64,000 nucleotides of DNA from Lytechinus variegatus (Eukaryota; Echinodermata; Echinoidea; Temnopleuroida; Toxopneustidae): contig NC_054751.1 of assembly GCF_018143015.1 (NCBI RefSeq), forward strand, positions 26,828,783 to 26,892,782. Direction: 5' to 3'. Positions 47,101 through 57,440 of the stretch are shown piece after piece. The position numbers and the translations under genes were made by a program. Within the stretch, counting starts at the first letter, position 1. Each line of letters opens with the position of its first letter. The notes under the pieces were generated by a model that saw only the letters and a program-made list of their open reading frames with translations, did no database searches and was not told where the DNA came from.

Positions 47101-49479
47101 CCCCAATGCATAAAAGTATGGTAACTTTGTCATACATTGGTAACTGCCGTGGTAACAATGCATGAGAGCCAATCAAAACAAGGATTTCATGGAAGTTACC
47201 ATTGTTAGATTTCTGCACTTTAAACCATGACTGGTCTCAAACTGAAACAGAAATCTTTGCAGAATGAATAAACTGGAATCGAAAGGTACTGCACTCACCC
47301 TTTCCACCAATAAAGAATACTGAAGTGCATGCACATGTAGATAATTTTTTTAGTGCATTCTCATTTGTTCTCTCCAGATTTCAGATGTCAAGAGTTCAAA
47401 GGTCACAGAGATCGACACGGACAGTAGTGAGAAGGCACCTGAACCAAAGTACACCATCATGCGAGAACCCATGGATGGTCATCCAGAGTTTCTTGTAGTG
47501 GATATTGAGTTACCGGGAGTGGTAAGTACATCAATGAAACATGTCCTGAGAGCTCATTTATAAGCAATTAATGAAGCTCAGTAATGCAGAGATTTATTTT
47601 TTTTCTTAATCAATGTGAGCTATTGTAACGGTATCTTTTTTTTTCTTGATACCTTTCCTGCACAGTCCTATCATGGGAAATACCTATTTTCTAAAGGAAA
47701 TTATCCTTATTTTCTAGTTACGTTGGTTGGGAGGTCTGATAATGTAGCCATGATGAGACAGTTCAACCCACATATGCTTTACACCTACACAATCAATTTA
47801 GAATTCTCCAAATAAAAAATTGTCCAAAGTTTTGTTGACAAAAGATCAAATTTGTCAATGAGAAGTTAAAAAAGAAAATTTTGTAATTGTAATTTTAAAT
47901 CTTATTAAGAGTACTGATTATTATTGTTATCTCTAAATAGAAAATTGTCCAAAGTTTTGTTGACAAAAGATCAAATTTGTCAATGAGAAGTTAAAAAAGA
48001 AAATTTTGTAATTGTAATTTTAAATCTTAAGAGTACTGATTATTATTGTTATGATTGCTTAAACTATATTTCCATTATCATTGTTCTTTTTGTAGAAGAC
48101 GGCAAAATCGTTGACCGTGGACTTGGGAGAAGATCGCATCTTGCTTCATGCTCACCCTAAGGCATATCATCTAGATATTTATCTCCCCTTCGATGTAGAT
48201 CAAGACTTCAGTGGATCACAGTTTAACAGAGACACCCAGGTAATTCTTTGTTCCACAAAGCTTGTTATCAATTACAAGGTGTAAAGTATTAATATAAGCT
48301 ACTGAAGTCATGGCTTGGATAGGTTGAGTAAAATTTGTAATAGAATTCATCGTTCCTTAACCCTAACTTACCTGGGCTATTTTGTGAGCTTAAAGTTTTT
48401 GGGGGGCGTTTACGCCCCCCAAGATCTCAGCCACATATCGCACAATTGCTAAAAATTTTGCAAAAAGGTAGAGAATGACAATCTATGCCATTGCTTAGGT
48501 TAATTGCACAAAAATCCTTTTGTTTTAATGAATTAATTATGCTAATTTATTCAGGAAATCATACTTTTTGCTTTAATTCACTAAATAAAGCTACTATAAA
48601 GCCAAATTTTGGTGAAAATATTCTCTATGGCATTCCCAACAACTGTGTTAGTGTATGAAAAAAAATTCATTTCCAAAATCAATTTCTTAATGTATTTTAT
48701 TGTTTTTCAATTTCTCATGTATTTCTTTTTTTCTTGTTTTTTTAAACAAAATTCTTTGGGGACATTAGTGAGAATAATCACTCATTTATGAATTTTAGTG
48801 GAAACAGATTTGGTATTGACTGTGTACATGATATATACGTTTTTGAGCAATTTTTGGTCTGACGTGCACTCACATAATGTTGCATAAGTTTGTAACCGCG
48901 TCCCCGGGCATCCCAAATTTGGTCTCAAAAGTTGTAGGAGAACTTGAAAGTAAAAAATGTTTTTTAAAAAAAGGCCCCCCCCCCCCCCCCCCGGTAAGTT
49001 AGGGTGAAGCTATGAGAGTAGACCCAACTGTGAAATTTGATGTACATGATCTTTCTATTGCCTGTACATGTGAAATTCATTAAAGATATTGTACTTCTGT
49101 GAACATTGAACCTCATGATCTAATTTATCAGGTTGCATCTTTTATCGATTTAAATTTGCATTTATGTGAAAAAAAGTTTGATTAGAAGCCAGCTATACAG
49201 GAAGGAATCAAATCTGATTAGATTTTTGTAAGAATTGTTGGATAATTCAAGATAATAGGATTTTTTTTTTCAAATTTGATAGCAAACCACTTTGATAGGG
49301 CCTTACATGTTTACTTTTTCCTTATTGAGAAGAATATCTTTATTACTGCTACTTGCTTTTTTTTTGGGGGGGGGGGTTACCAGGTCAGTCAGTCTATTAA
49401 TTTACTGTTGCATTCCATCTTTTAATTTGTGTGTTTACAGATATTAACATTAACTCTTCCTGTGCAACCACAAGGATAG
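32040..49479 (+). CDS. PIH1D1: PIH1 domain-containing protein 1 (R2TP co-chaperone subunit)
   Basis: Eight-exon model: join(32040-32168, 40096-40248, 41527-41644, 42740-42883, 43871-44040, 47378-47521, 48096-48239, 49441-49479), about 346 aa; introns 1-7 have phases 0,0,1,1,0,0,0. PIH1D1 acts with RPAP3, RUVBL1 and RUVBL2 in the HSP90-linked R2TP complex that assembles PIKKs, RNA polymerases and snoRNPs (family knowledge). The PIH domain starts in exon 2: PEPGVCIKT and GKKVFINLC keep the Lys pair that binds CK2-phosphorylated partners such as TEL2 (human K57/K64). It continues with YRVPLSIGEPHAEID, GKGCTAYDVMINNEFF, EGLEQKYNILLNREWSQMKK and SKPRILDMG. Exons 6-8 form a CS-like C-terminal domain (EFLVVDIELPGV, YHLDIYLPFDV, ILTLTLPV). 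Human PIH1D1 has 290 residues; the extra length is N-terminal and in an acidic linker. In-frame ATGs at 32085 (331 aa) and 32097 are alternative starts. Confidence 0.95.
32346..34073. mobile_element. Nested, related inverted-repeat elements in PIH1D1 intron 1
   Basis: The outer left end has TATGATGGGGGGACCATAAT then TTGCGCAC; the outer right end has GTGCAAATTAAGATCACACT then ACCATACT. Inside, 32801-33448 is a cousin with ends TATGATGGGGTGTCCAAACT and AGTTTGGACTCACTGCCATA. AGTAGGTCAAGGG-TTTCGC and AAATTTGCCGAT-TTTTGCC blocks are repeated in both. CGGACACCCAACCCCCCATC (33913-33932) marks a third related end. None encodes a protein. Confidence 0.65.
32728..32791 (+). repeat. Dispersed module, copy 4
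   Basis: AGACCAAAAGCTTCAGTCTC, GGTTGTTCCGCTGAACTGCG and GGCTCCACTCACC. Its downstream tail, which starts TGTCAGAAATTGTTGAATAA, resumes at 33449 after an inserted element. Confidence 0.7.
34545..34680 (+). repeat. SINE-like fragment and neighbouring repeat
   Basis: GGGGTTCGATCCCGGCCGCG (34576-34595) carries a perfect pol III B box (GGTTCGATCC). No A box was found at the right distance. The upstream 34080-34175 segment holds two near copies of GGGAGCCG-ATATA-CGGTTCCC, a dispersed repeat. Confidence 0.5.
34893..35081 (+). CDS. Unrecognised exon-like open frame
   Basis: A 62-codon frame ending in TAA at 35079-35081 with less AT-biased, protein-like composition (CIQLAIENTSDRTYTLF, DTDVVIDGG, PLKITKGHPAKVNKV). 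It lacks an ATG near its start, and an AG at 34890-34891 could be an acceptor. It lies in PIH1D1 intron 1 on the same strand. It may be the last exon or relic of another gene; I do not recognise the family and give no function. Confidence 0.25.
   Translation: MISISIILNKKCIQLAIENTSDRTYTLFCSNDTDVVIDGGMAPFPLKITKGHPAKVNKVATY
35082..37039. other. PIH1D1: PIH1D1 intron 1, AT-rich, nothing recognised
   Basis: No exon or clear repeat structure. It contains short ATTAATTAATTA runs near 35800 and a C-run near 36377-36386. Confidence 0.4.
37040..38420 (+). repeat. Purine-rich low-complexity tract in PIH1D1 intron 1
   Basis: Two strongly purine-biased blocks on the + strand, about 37040-37300 and 37800-38420, made of GAA, GGA, GAGA and AAGAAG words, flank an AAT/AAC trinucleotide-rich block (37380-37560). 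Frames read from either strand are low-complexity artefacts. Confidence 0.8.
38450..38660. promoter_or_regulatory. GC-richer island with NRF1-like site
   Basis: A sharp change from purine-rich DNA to mixed, CpG-containing sequence. TACGCATGCGCGAA (38533-38546) resembles the NRF1 palindrome GCGCATGCGC, and CGATCGATC lies next to it. It could be an alternative PIH1D1 promoter or an old 5' exon. There is no direct evidence for transcription. Confidence 0.25.
39044..39421. repeat. Interspersed repeat, copy 2 (PIH1D1 intron 1)
   Basis: Matches 7467-7848 along its length, with short indels; for instance TTTGCTCA is missing here before TTTCTCAGCAATTACACAAT. Same orientation as copy 1. Confidence 0.75.
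40096..40248 (+). CDS. PIH1D1: PIH1D1 exon 2 (start of PIH domain)
   Basis: 51 codons, phase 0 at both ends; acceptor TTTTTAACAG, donor GAG/GTAGGA. Carries both phosphopeptide-contact lysines: CIK (residue 76 counted from ATG 32040) and GKK (83/84). Confidence 0.95.
41527..41644 (+). CDS. PIH1D1: PIH1D1 exon 3
   Basis: 39 codons plus one base; acceptor TTTTTCAAATAG, donor T/GTGAGT. Encodes DITDSELVKLLDSDE and YRVPLSIGEPHAEID, closely matching the human RIPMSLGEPHAELD segment. Confidence 0.95.
42740..42883 (+). CDS. PIH1D1: PIH1D1 exon 4
   Basis: Phase 1 at both ends; acceptor ATCGTTACACAG, donor GAG/GTCAGT. Encodes GKGCTAYDVMINNEFFEKV to EGLEQKYNILLNR, the strongest PIH-family signature in the gene. 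Confidence 0.95.
43565..43806. mobile_element. hAT-like ~240-bp MITE in PIH1D1 intron 4
   Basis: Left CAGGTGCAGATCCAGGGGGG, right AAATTCTGGATCCGCCCCTG. The outside 8-mers are ACCAAATG and ATCAAATA, six of eight matching, perhaps a decayed target duplication. G and C runs sit next to both ends. It lies 64 bp before exon 5. Confidence 0.65.
43871..44040 (+). CDS. PIH1D1: PIH1D1 exon 5
   Basis: 170 bp; acceptor TATGAATAG has a poor pyrimidine tract, donor GAG/GTGAGA. It begins EWSQMKKRKCLGTLHQHHLR and continues SKPRILDMG, aligning with human EWRMMKNRPFMG and RPRIQELG, then a polar linker rich in Ser, Gln and Lys. Confidence 0.9.
44105..45443. mobile_element. TTAA MITE interrupted by a second TTAA MITE
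   Basis: Outer ends TTAA-AGGGATGGTCTGGGCTG and AACCCGGACCATCCCT-TTAA. Inside, 44213-44980 is bounded by TTAA-AGGTCAAGTCCACC and GGGTGGACTTGTCCT-TTAA and contains about 90 bp identical in kind to CARD-B intron sequence at 23384-23475. The remaining outer part folds on itself (ATGAATATTCATTAGGTGGG and inverse CCCACCTAATGAATATTCAT). In PIH1D1 intron 5. Confidence 0.8.
46058..46221. mobile_element. ~165-bp MITE, GCGTTTCAT family, copy 2
   Basis: Shares CAAGTTGTCAGATCTGACAT and GGGACTTGTCGGATAAAACG with 20028-20191. Same orientation, in PIH1D1 intron 5. Confidence 0.8.
47378..47521 (+). CDS. PIH1D1: PIH1D1 exon 6
   Basis: 48 codons, phase 0; acceptor TGTTCTCTCCAG, donor GTG/GTAAGT. Acidic linker (EIDTDSSEKAPEP) then HPEFLVVDIELPGV, first strand of the CS-like domain. 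Confidence 0.95.
47816..48052. repeat. Recent 125-bp tandem duplication in intron 6
   Basis: Two units begin AAAATTGTCCAAAGTTTTGT at 47816 and 47941. They are identical except for a TTAT-sized indel near the end of the unit and the last bases. It is 43 bp upstream of exon 7, so it is close to the acceptor and branch site region. Confidence 0.9.
48096..48239 (+). CDS. PIH1D1: PIH1D1 exon 7
   Basis: 48 codons, phase 0; acceptor TTCTTTTTGTAG, donor CAG/GTAATT. Encodes SLTVDLGEDRILLHAH and YHLDIYLPFDVD, equivalent to the human LSLEIGENRLVM and YHLDAYIPLQI segments. Confidence 0.95.
48360..49005. mobile_element. GC-capped inverted-repeat element, copy 2 (intron 7)
   Basis: Terminal ACCCTAACTTACC and GGTAAGTTAGGGT are inverted; next to them are GGGGGGCG-TTTACGCCCCCC and a C-run of about 19. 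Shares motif order with 14121-14840. Confidence 0.75.
49441..49479 (+). CDS. PIH1D1: PIH1D1 terminal exon
   Basis: Acceptor GTGTGTTTACAG; 12 codons ILTLTLPVQPQG then TAG at 49477-49479. This is the last strand of the CS-like domain (human LMVAMPLLPVPS). From 49453 on, the coding bases are the first unit of the tandem repeat that fills the 3' UTR. Confidence 0.9.
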   Translation: MLTLTLPVQPQG

Positions 49480-50040
49480 CTGGCCTTCTTTGACTTCAAT
49501 GTTGGTTCGCCAAACTTTGAACAATTGACCGGCCACCGATGGATGACTCTTCCTGTGCAACCACAAGGATGGTTGGCCTTCTGTGACTTAACTTCGATGT
49601 TGGTTGGTGAAAATTTTGAACAATTAACCGGTCACCAATGGATGACACTTCCTGTGCAACCACAAGGATAGCGGGCCATATTTCTCTTCTCTTTAAGCTG
49701 GTTGGACACACCTAGAACGATTGACCTGCCACAACTGGATGAAACTTGCTTTACAACCACATGGACAACTGACCATATTTTTTCTTGACTTAAGTGCCAG
49801 CCGGACACTGCTGTACCGAGTGACCAATCACTATGAGATCTCTGAAGATATGAACATTTGATATTTCAGTGCAACTGCATTGACAGCTGACCATATTTCT
49901 CATACTAATTGGTCAACAAAGTGACCTGTCACCACTTAAATCTCTCAAGGTGCATGTATCAATGTGGACTCCTGTAAAACTGCAATAACTGGCCATATTT
50001 CTCTTCTCTTCAATGTTGGTTTGACACACGTGTGTCTCGT
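49453..50040. repeat. ~95-bp tandem repeat overlapping PIH1D1 stop and 3' UTR
   Basis: Units start near 49453, 49546, 49645 and 49742 (spacing 93, 99, 97), with two more decayed units after about 49837 and 49949. Shared words: CTTCCTGTGCAACCACAAGG, GGCC, TTGAACAATT-ACCGG and CACCGATGGATGA. A stray unit is at about 51258-51375 (CTCCCTGTGCAACCGAAAAG). Confidence 0.9.
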
Positions 50041-50406
50041 TGCATAAAAGTTAGTAGTAACTCTGCCATGCAATGGTATCTTCCATGAAGTCCTTGAATT
50101 TGATTGGTTGTTGGGTCATGTTACCATGGTTGTTACCATTGGAAGGCAGCAGTCAGACTGCAGGTCCCAAGAAAGTGGCTTCTTTCATCCAAGTGATATT
50201 CATGACTTGAGATGTTTTGCATATTTAATGAGCTTGATGCGGACCAAAACACCTCTTTTCATTCGGTCATTGCTGCTCTAATTGTGCATCGAATTTCATG
50301 AATTCAGTACCATTGTAAAGAAGAATCATTCTTTCATTTCATGTGTTTGGATTTATTCAAAGATTTTGTAATATAGGTTAAAATTTTGATCTAAATTATG
50401 ATACAA

Positions 50407-50412
50407 AATAAA
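50407..50412 (+). terminator. PIH1D1: Candidate PIH1D1 polyadenylation signal
   Basis: AATAAA about 930 bases after the stop codon. It is the first well-placed AATAAA I see downstream. A T-rich stretch follows. Alternative sites cannot be excluded. Confidence 0.4.
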
Positions 50413-50539
50413 TATTTTCACCTGACAAAAGCTGCTATTTTCACACTTTATTTATGTTTAAGCCTGAATGATTCTTATATCATGATAAAGCTGAATATGT
50501 ATGCTTTGAAATGATATAGGTTTCAAAATAAGAATTGGT

Positions 50540-50831
50540 TTAATCGGGTCAAGATCACACTTTTCATTTGCCAAGTACATAAAGCAGTTTGAAAACAAGA
50601 ATACTGCATTCTGATTGGTCAAAGAGACCACCCAGTGGCAAATTCCAACGGTTCCCGTGCCTGGTTCGTGGGAAGGTCACACTTCCCATGTGGTAATCTC
50701 CTCAAATACCCCGCGCCTGTTGTTCTGTGAACCTTATCCAGCCAATCAGGACTCTGGATTTCATGCCAGTACAAAATTTCAGAAATCTCGTCTTGTACCT
50801 TGGTGGAAAAGTGTGATCTTGACCCGATTAA
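50540..50831. mobile_element. 292-bp MITE (TTAATCGGGTCAAG ends)
   Basis: Left TTAATCGGGTCAAGATCACA, right TGTGATCTTGACCCGATTAA, a perfect inverted pair of about 25 bp (with CTTTTC / GAAAAG inside). Overlapping frames on both strands are chance. Confidence 0.9.
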
Positions 50832-52580
50832 AAGGTGCCGCATATCAAGAGTGGCATTGTGAGAAAGTACAGAAGTTCATATAGATATCATTGAGGCTCA
50901 AAATAAAAAGTTTTGCACAATTTGCAAAAGAAAACAGGAAGAAAATTCAGTTTCGAGGCACATTTTCAGGCCAGAAATTTACTTATTTAACAAAATATTG
51001 TATACAAAATAAATGACCAATATGAAAGAGTAACTTTTACTCTATCTGATGGTGCAATAATATTTCATTTAACTTGAGGTTAACACAGGTAAATTCTTAG
51101 AGAAAGAAAATCTCACGAATCACGAGATTTTGCAAGTAGGAGGATTCAGCCACGAGATGATTTCGATGAATCTGGCCTTTTTGCTCATCAGCAGTTGGAC
51201 CTGCGGTCTGACTGGCAGTGTTATGATAATAGTACGGTAACTCTTCTGCAACAGACCCCTGGATCAAGCTCCCTGTGCAACCGAAAAGGATAGCTGGCTA
51301 TACTTTTCTAGACTCGGATGCTGGCTGGACAATGCTGGACCAAGTGACTGGTCACCTCGATATCCATAGGAAGACTTGACAGTTCCTCTGTAACTACAGT
51401 TCTTTTTATATATTTCTATGAACTAAAGACAAAAATCGATGTGCCCCGTCGGGAGGGTGGGGGTGGCATTGTTAACCCCCTAATGGCGACTGCAAGATTG
51501 CGAGCCATCTGTGTAAATAAATGGCTATATGTTTATGTATTAAGGAGAAGAAAAAAAAGAAAGTTAAAAATCTCCTGGAAACAGACGGCTGTCTCCGGTA
51601 TATCATGCTTGTCAGAGTCCAGTGCCCCACCCTGTACAGTTAAAAAGGGAATGATTGGTAGTTGTGTCATGTAATGTATGATTTTGAAAAGGAGACCCCA
51701 GCTCTTATCAGGCTGCTGGTCATTTTGCGAGAGTTAGGGTTTGGTCCATTGAATCAAGAGATCAGTTGCTATGGTAACCTGTACACTTGAATGAATCTTC
51801 TTTGTTGCTGGTATGTTTTTTTTATGGCTTATGGAAAAAGAATTAATTCAATAAATTCCTCGGAAAAATTTAAAGTGTTGTTTTCAGCAATGCTTATTTG
51901 TGCACCTACATGTTTATACTGTGACTTGCCCTGCCCCTGTCATCCATATCTCCCCCTTCTCATGGTAAGGCACCAATTGCCCCTTTGACAATTGCTCCTC
52001 CGCTAGTTATTTTATAAAGAGAAATTCCAGTAGTTGCAGTAAACAATTATTTCACTTTCATTTCGAATAGTTTTACATCACGGTGGCAACTATAACCCTG
52101 GCCTGTATCATATATGAAAATGAAATAAAGCATGATGATCTCGAGAGCAGCGAGGTACATGTATGTAAGGCATTGAAGTGGTATAAAATCCAAAGAACAC
52201 CATGGTATGTTTTTACAGGGCATAAATGAAAGGGTAGAATTATTAAGAACGCTATAAAAAATTCTGTAGCAATATTAAGAATATAAGGGGAAACTAGCAC
52301 TAGCCTTATTCTGGTGACAACTGACAAGACCACCTATCCAATGTAAAATTTTATGATATAAGTAACCTAACGTTATCCTCATTTAGTAAACCTTGTAAGT
52401 TGTGCTGTGTGGTGATTGAAATGAATAAGTATTTATTTACTTTCTTTCTTATGTTCTTTTGATCTATACTGGATAAAGCACTTCATTATTTGGTACAGTC
52501 CTGGTTGCGAATTCATTTTATGCATTGGCCCCAAAATAAATTGAATTCTTGAAATTAATTTGTTCTTATTAAAATAAGGT
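50832..52580. other. Intergenic DNA, repeat fragments only
   Basis: Contains the stray PIH1D1-type repeat unit at about 51258-51375, an AAACAGACGGCTG fragment near 51580 and an AGTTGCAGTAAACA fragment near 52030. No supported exon. Confidence 0.4.
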
Positions 52581-53116
52581 AATACCCTTTTTACACAGGA
52601 TTTTCTTAACCCCGGACTATTGCTAACCTATTTTTTTTCCTTTTCACACATGCCAAATTGTTATTGCTAACCCCGGATAAGGAATGCTTGCTTTTTACAC
52701 ACGAAACTTGCTAACCCCGGACTAGTCATGCTAGTGGTTTTTGTCGATCATTCGTAGTACAAGTACTTCACTCGTACACTTTTTACACACGCAAAAATTT
52801 CCTTAACCCCGTACTATAGGTGGGGCTAAATTGCTATTTAGCCCCACCTATAGTACGGGGTTAAGCTTAGCCCACTTTCATTTTACACTAGCGATCTTAA
52901 CCCCGTACTTAGCACCGCAATTGGTGGGATAACCCTGCTTTTTTGCAGGGCCAAATAATCCCGTACTATAGGTGGGGTTAGCCCACTTTGCAAAAATGCT
53001 GTGTGAAAAGAAAGTGGGCTAAGCTCAACCCCGTACTATAGGTGGGGCTAAATGGCAATTTAGCCCCACCTATAGTATGGGGTTAAGGAAATTTTAGCCT
53101 GTGTAAAAAGGGTATT
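52581..53116. mobile_element. 536-bp foldback element with repeated internal palindromes
   Basis: Ends AATACCCTTTTTACACAGG and CCTGTGTAAAAAGGGTATT are inverted. Inside, TTAACCCCGTACTATAGGTG or its complement occurs about six times, giving hairpins such as 52802-52866 (AACCCCGTACTATAGGTGGG with its inverse) and 53028-53094. The 'TTTTTACACA' terminal word is also repeated inside. Confidence 0.85.
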
Positions 53117-53317
53117 AGTGGAATTGAATATCTGCATTTTATCTCACTTTCCATCAATTAATAGGCAATATACGTTTCTTCAAAATCTTCGAAATTCACA
53201 AGTTTGATTCAAATTGTCAAAGTTGATTTTAATAGGATACCAATGATCTTTCTCATAACATGTTTGCATACTTTTTTTTGCCTGTACACTTTGTCATGTT
53301 TATTTTAACTCACTGCA

Positions 53318-53347
53318 TACCAAATAGATCTATAGATCTATTTGGTA
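53318..53347. repeat. 30-bp perfect palindrome
   Basis: Arm TACCAAATAGATCTA followed directly by its reverse complement with no spacer. A further partial copy (AATAGATCTA) begins about 5 bp later. No flanking element ends were seen. Confidence 0.9.
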
Positions 53348-54085
53348 TTATTAATAGATCTAGTAACATTTTTTTTGCTGTTCTTTTTTGTTAATAGGGC
53401 CACAATGAAACCACCAATTTGATGATATGGGCCGCCCTGGCCCTGTGGCCTATTTAAATATCAGAAATAAAAACTTAAGTTAAGGTCCCACTCAGCTCAG
53501 TCAAACTCAAACTAAAGACAAGCACAAAGATATGCTCAAATCATTCATGTTTTTGAGTGCTCTGGTAAAAAAATCAAATTCAGCTAAATTTATAACGGCA
53601 CAAAATCTACAATAAGAATTTAGGATATGAAACTAGTATTTATGGCACCACATGATCTAGGCTCTCGCTCTCCAAGCGACCGTGGGGGACCAGCTAGCAG
53701 AACCTTACATCCAGCCCTACAGTTCCGGGGGAAATTAGTGCAGCGTCCCGCTTTCTACAGCAGCAGTGAGCATTTACGGCGTGCGACGAACCCGGTTGCA
53801 ATTTTTCAAATCAACGATATTTCACGTATTTTGTTATGAGATCGTACAAATTTGATAAATTTAGGTGGTCGCTAATAAATTGATATGAACGTGCAGCGTT
53901 AAAATAAATTTCTAACGTCAATTTTCGATATAATTATAAAAAATGATTCAAAATTTTGCACGCATTTCCAATGGTAGCAGTCGACAAAAAGGCCCGGTTG
54001 GTACTATTCGAGATCCTTCAAATTTGACCTTTGACCCCTGTTGTCGCAACCTTGGGCCTGGCCTGTTGCATGAAATGGTCTTTCG

Positions 54086-54412
54086 TAGAACCGTTCTACG
54101 TAAGAACGAGATATCGCTCAACTGTTTCACAAAGCCGATTTGGGCGATACGAAGAATGGTCCTTGGAAAGACACCTCCAGACATGTCCTACGTAGGCATG
54201 ATCTTCTTTGCACACCGCCCGCCACCGTCGGCAATGAGAGAAAATGCGGTTACGGCAAGCCACACTGACATATCACCTTTAAACATATTTTTTAGGGGGT
54301 TGATGCGTTTTATCTGGGATGGCGCCAAGTTATTTTTTTTACATGGGGGCTAATTGTCATCACTTTTCAGGTCGACAAGACGACCATAACGGAAGTCATT
54401 TTAACTTCTCTG
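54086..54412 (+). repeat. 328-bp direct repeat, left copy
   Basis: Starts TAGAACCGTTCTACGTAAGA and ends TTTTAACTTCTCTG; nearly identical to 61622-61949 in the same orientation. An open frame is preserved in both, which is expected from near identity and is not by itself evidence of coding. Confidence 0.9.
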
Positions 54413-57400
54413 AGGGTAATGTAAGCCCAAATATTTTCAAAATATGTTTTCTTTTATTCTCCCTGTCCTATCCCCACCCCTTTTCCATTAAAAAATAAAT
54501 AAACTTGAACTATGAAATGGGCTGCACTCCCTCTCTGACTCCTTATGCTTTCTCAATATAGATAATTAAACAACATGAAAACAAATTTCTTAAAAAGTAA
54601 TTGATGTAAGTAAAAAACGTGTTAATAACGTTCAGCAAAAAAAGACCCAAAACTAAGATGTTAAACATGCTAAATCATTTATTTTATTCATTTTCATTAT
54701 AATTATTATTTTTGATGAGCTTGATTATAATCAATGAAAATTAATTCTTGAATGGATTTGGGATAACTTGAGATGTAAAAAAACAAAGATCTGCAGAAAT
54801 AGCTAATTGAATTAAGGCCCATAGCTTACGAATCCATCACAATCATATAAATGAAGATAAGTTCACAAAGAAAAGATGAAAAGTCCATAACGAAGAGGCG
54901 CATTTCAAATCGCAGGGTAGGCCCTAAAAGAATCACGTTAGTCATATATATTTTGTATATTCTTAAACCTTATATTCTTATATAAATTTCCATTAATTCA
55001 GTGATCAACTTTAAATATGACCAACGTTTATGATCGTTTTATTTTTTGCATTATTTCCGGTTAACGGTATTTTTTCCATTGCGGATTACACAGCTTTTTC
55101 TATGCTTTAATTATTATTGCATAGCTACTTTATTCACTTGGCCATGTTTGCAGCAATTTTCATATTTTCCTTGTCTTCGGATACTCATCATGCAACTACT
55201 GAGGTATGTTTATACTCTAAACACTCACATTTGTATTTCTTGCGTTATATCTAACAAATAAAAAAAATAAACTAGATTTTAATTCGTCATGAGGACGAAT
55301 TAGGTGGTCTGTCATGAATTTTCATTCAGTGTCGGCTAATGTTGTATGAAATGAATTACTTAGATATAATTGGTAATCTTGATTATAGACATCATAGGAC
55401 TAAATTTGGACCATTCCTATATTTGATTATTAATGTGGTGATGACAATCGTGATGATTATAATGATGGTGGTGATAATACAATACAGTTAATATGAAATG
55501 AAGTTTGGAGCACGTAAAACGCCTTAAAAACTCAAAAATTTCAGACGATTTTTACCAAATTTGACATTCTAAAATTGCGCAATGAAAGGCGCCTTAATTT
55601 CCACAGCAGCTAATTTTTAATCGACAGTTCTATGTTTTTTGTGCAAAATCTGTTTAAAACCCATTTGTACTGTTACCACTTTTTTTCTAGATTTCAAGCA
55701 AGAATTTTTACAATTTCAGTGGGTATAAATTCCACAGAATACATGAAAAGTCATAGGTGACACTTTTTTAAAACTGAAATATGTTTAATACTTTTGTTCA
55801 AAATTTCTTCTAAATTTCAATAATTTAATTAGAAATTTCTGAATGACAATGCTTCAGTTTCCCAGCATTCTATTAAGAACTGATCAGCGATGTTTTCTAT
55901 GAAAGAATAACGTAGAATTTTGTTGCAAAAGTTTGCACAATTTCTGCAAATTTCTAAACATTTCACATTTTTCCGTCAAGAATTTTCAATATCCATTGAT
56001 TAATTGAGTATGACTGAAAATTATTTCAAAATTCTTTCGTGATGATTTTTTAGTGAAAAAGGGTTAGGTAAAAGATTAAAATACAAGTAATTTTCCCGCA
56101 AAATTAACAAAATTGCACAATCTGTTTAATTTCATATAAGGTACCTGCAAATTTGATATACATTATATTTAATAGAAATGACCACAACAAAAAAATCCCG
56201 GAATTTCCACAAAATGTCTGGAATGAAATTTTTCCACCAAATAGCGTTTCAATATTGTAGCGTTTACTCAGAAAATACATAAATGATGTTTTACAATGTT
56301 AAAACTGCCTCTTGAAAAGTTCCGGAAATAATACGAAAAATGTTGTACATGAAAAAGCGCAAAACCAGTGGGCTTGAAACTTACAGGAAGACCGTAAAAT
56401 TGATTAATAAAACATTTTCTCTAAAAAATTCACAAAAACTAGGCACAGAAAAATTTTGCAAAAGCTTAAACAGGTCACAAAACATTGATGCTGCGGTCGA
56501 AAGTGAAAATTATTCACACGTTATTTGTAGAAAATTGTTTCGACTACATCATATCAAAATTTGAGAGAAAACTGACCACTAATAAAAAAGATACGGTCAA
56601 ATATCTATAAATTCGTTGACGTATATTGCGAAAATATGTAATTTTTATTTCTAACATAATTTTGTGGTATTTACACAATCTCCAAATGAGATATTTACTC
56701 TATCCAAGAGTGAGGAAAAATTGGGGGTCAACGGACTCCTTGAAGAGCTACAGTGAATTTTATATAGGCATATTTTTGCCCACTTTTGACTTATTTTGCG
56801 AGTTTGCACGCGCTTGTAATGCACATTTGAATTGACGCGCATTTGGGTATTATTGGTCGTAAGAGGCTGAATGAGGTATCAAATTAATCAGAAGATCATG
56901 GACAGTGAACAGACATAAAATAAATGACGACTCGAAGATGCAAACCGATGGTAGGAGCAAAAACGCGCACGCATACCTGTGAGCGCGCAAATTTTTGACA
57001 TGCTCAAAATGGCCTGAAACGTACCCAAATTTGACCACGATTGATTTGGGGAATTTTAAAATTTTGACGCGCGCGTACGTGCGCGTCGTGACCTTTGCAT
57101 GACCTCTGTTGACATGTCCTGATGACCTGTCATCTGAACTTGATATGATGCAAATATGAATGATTAATGATGATTAGTTGCGATGATATGATCAATAATT
57201 TAATTTTACAAAATGGCGCCTAGATGACGTCATCAGGATTTGATGACCTTGAAAAGTTTCGTTTCGCGATTCCACAATAATATCCATACATGACATGAAA
57301 ATCAAGAAATTTGACAGGCCCGATTTTGAGATAACCTGGCGTCAAAATTTGGCAATAAAAATAAATAAAGTAAAATCTGACGAATATAATAGGTGATCTG

Positions 57401-57440
57401 TCATATTCATGACAGACCACCTAATAATAAAGGAAAAAAA

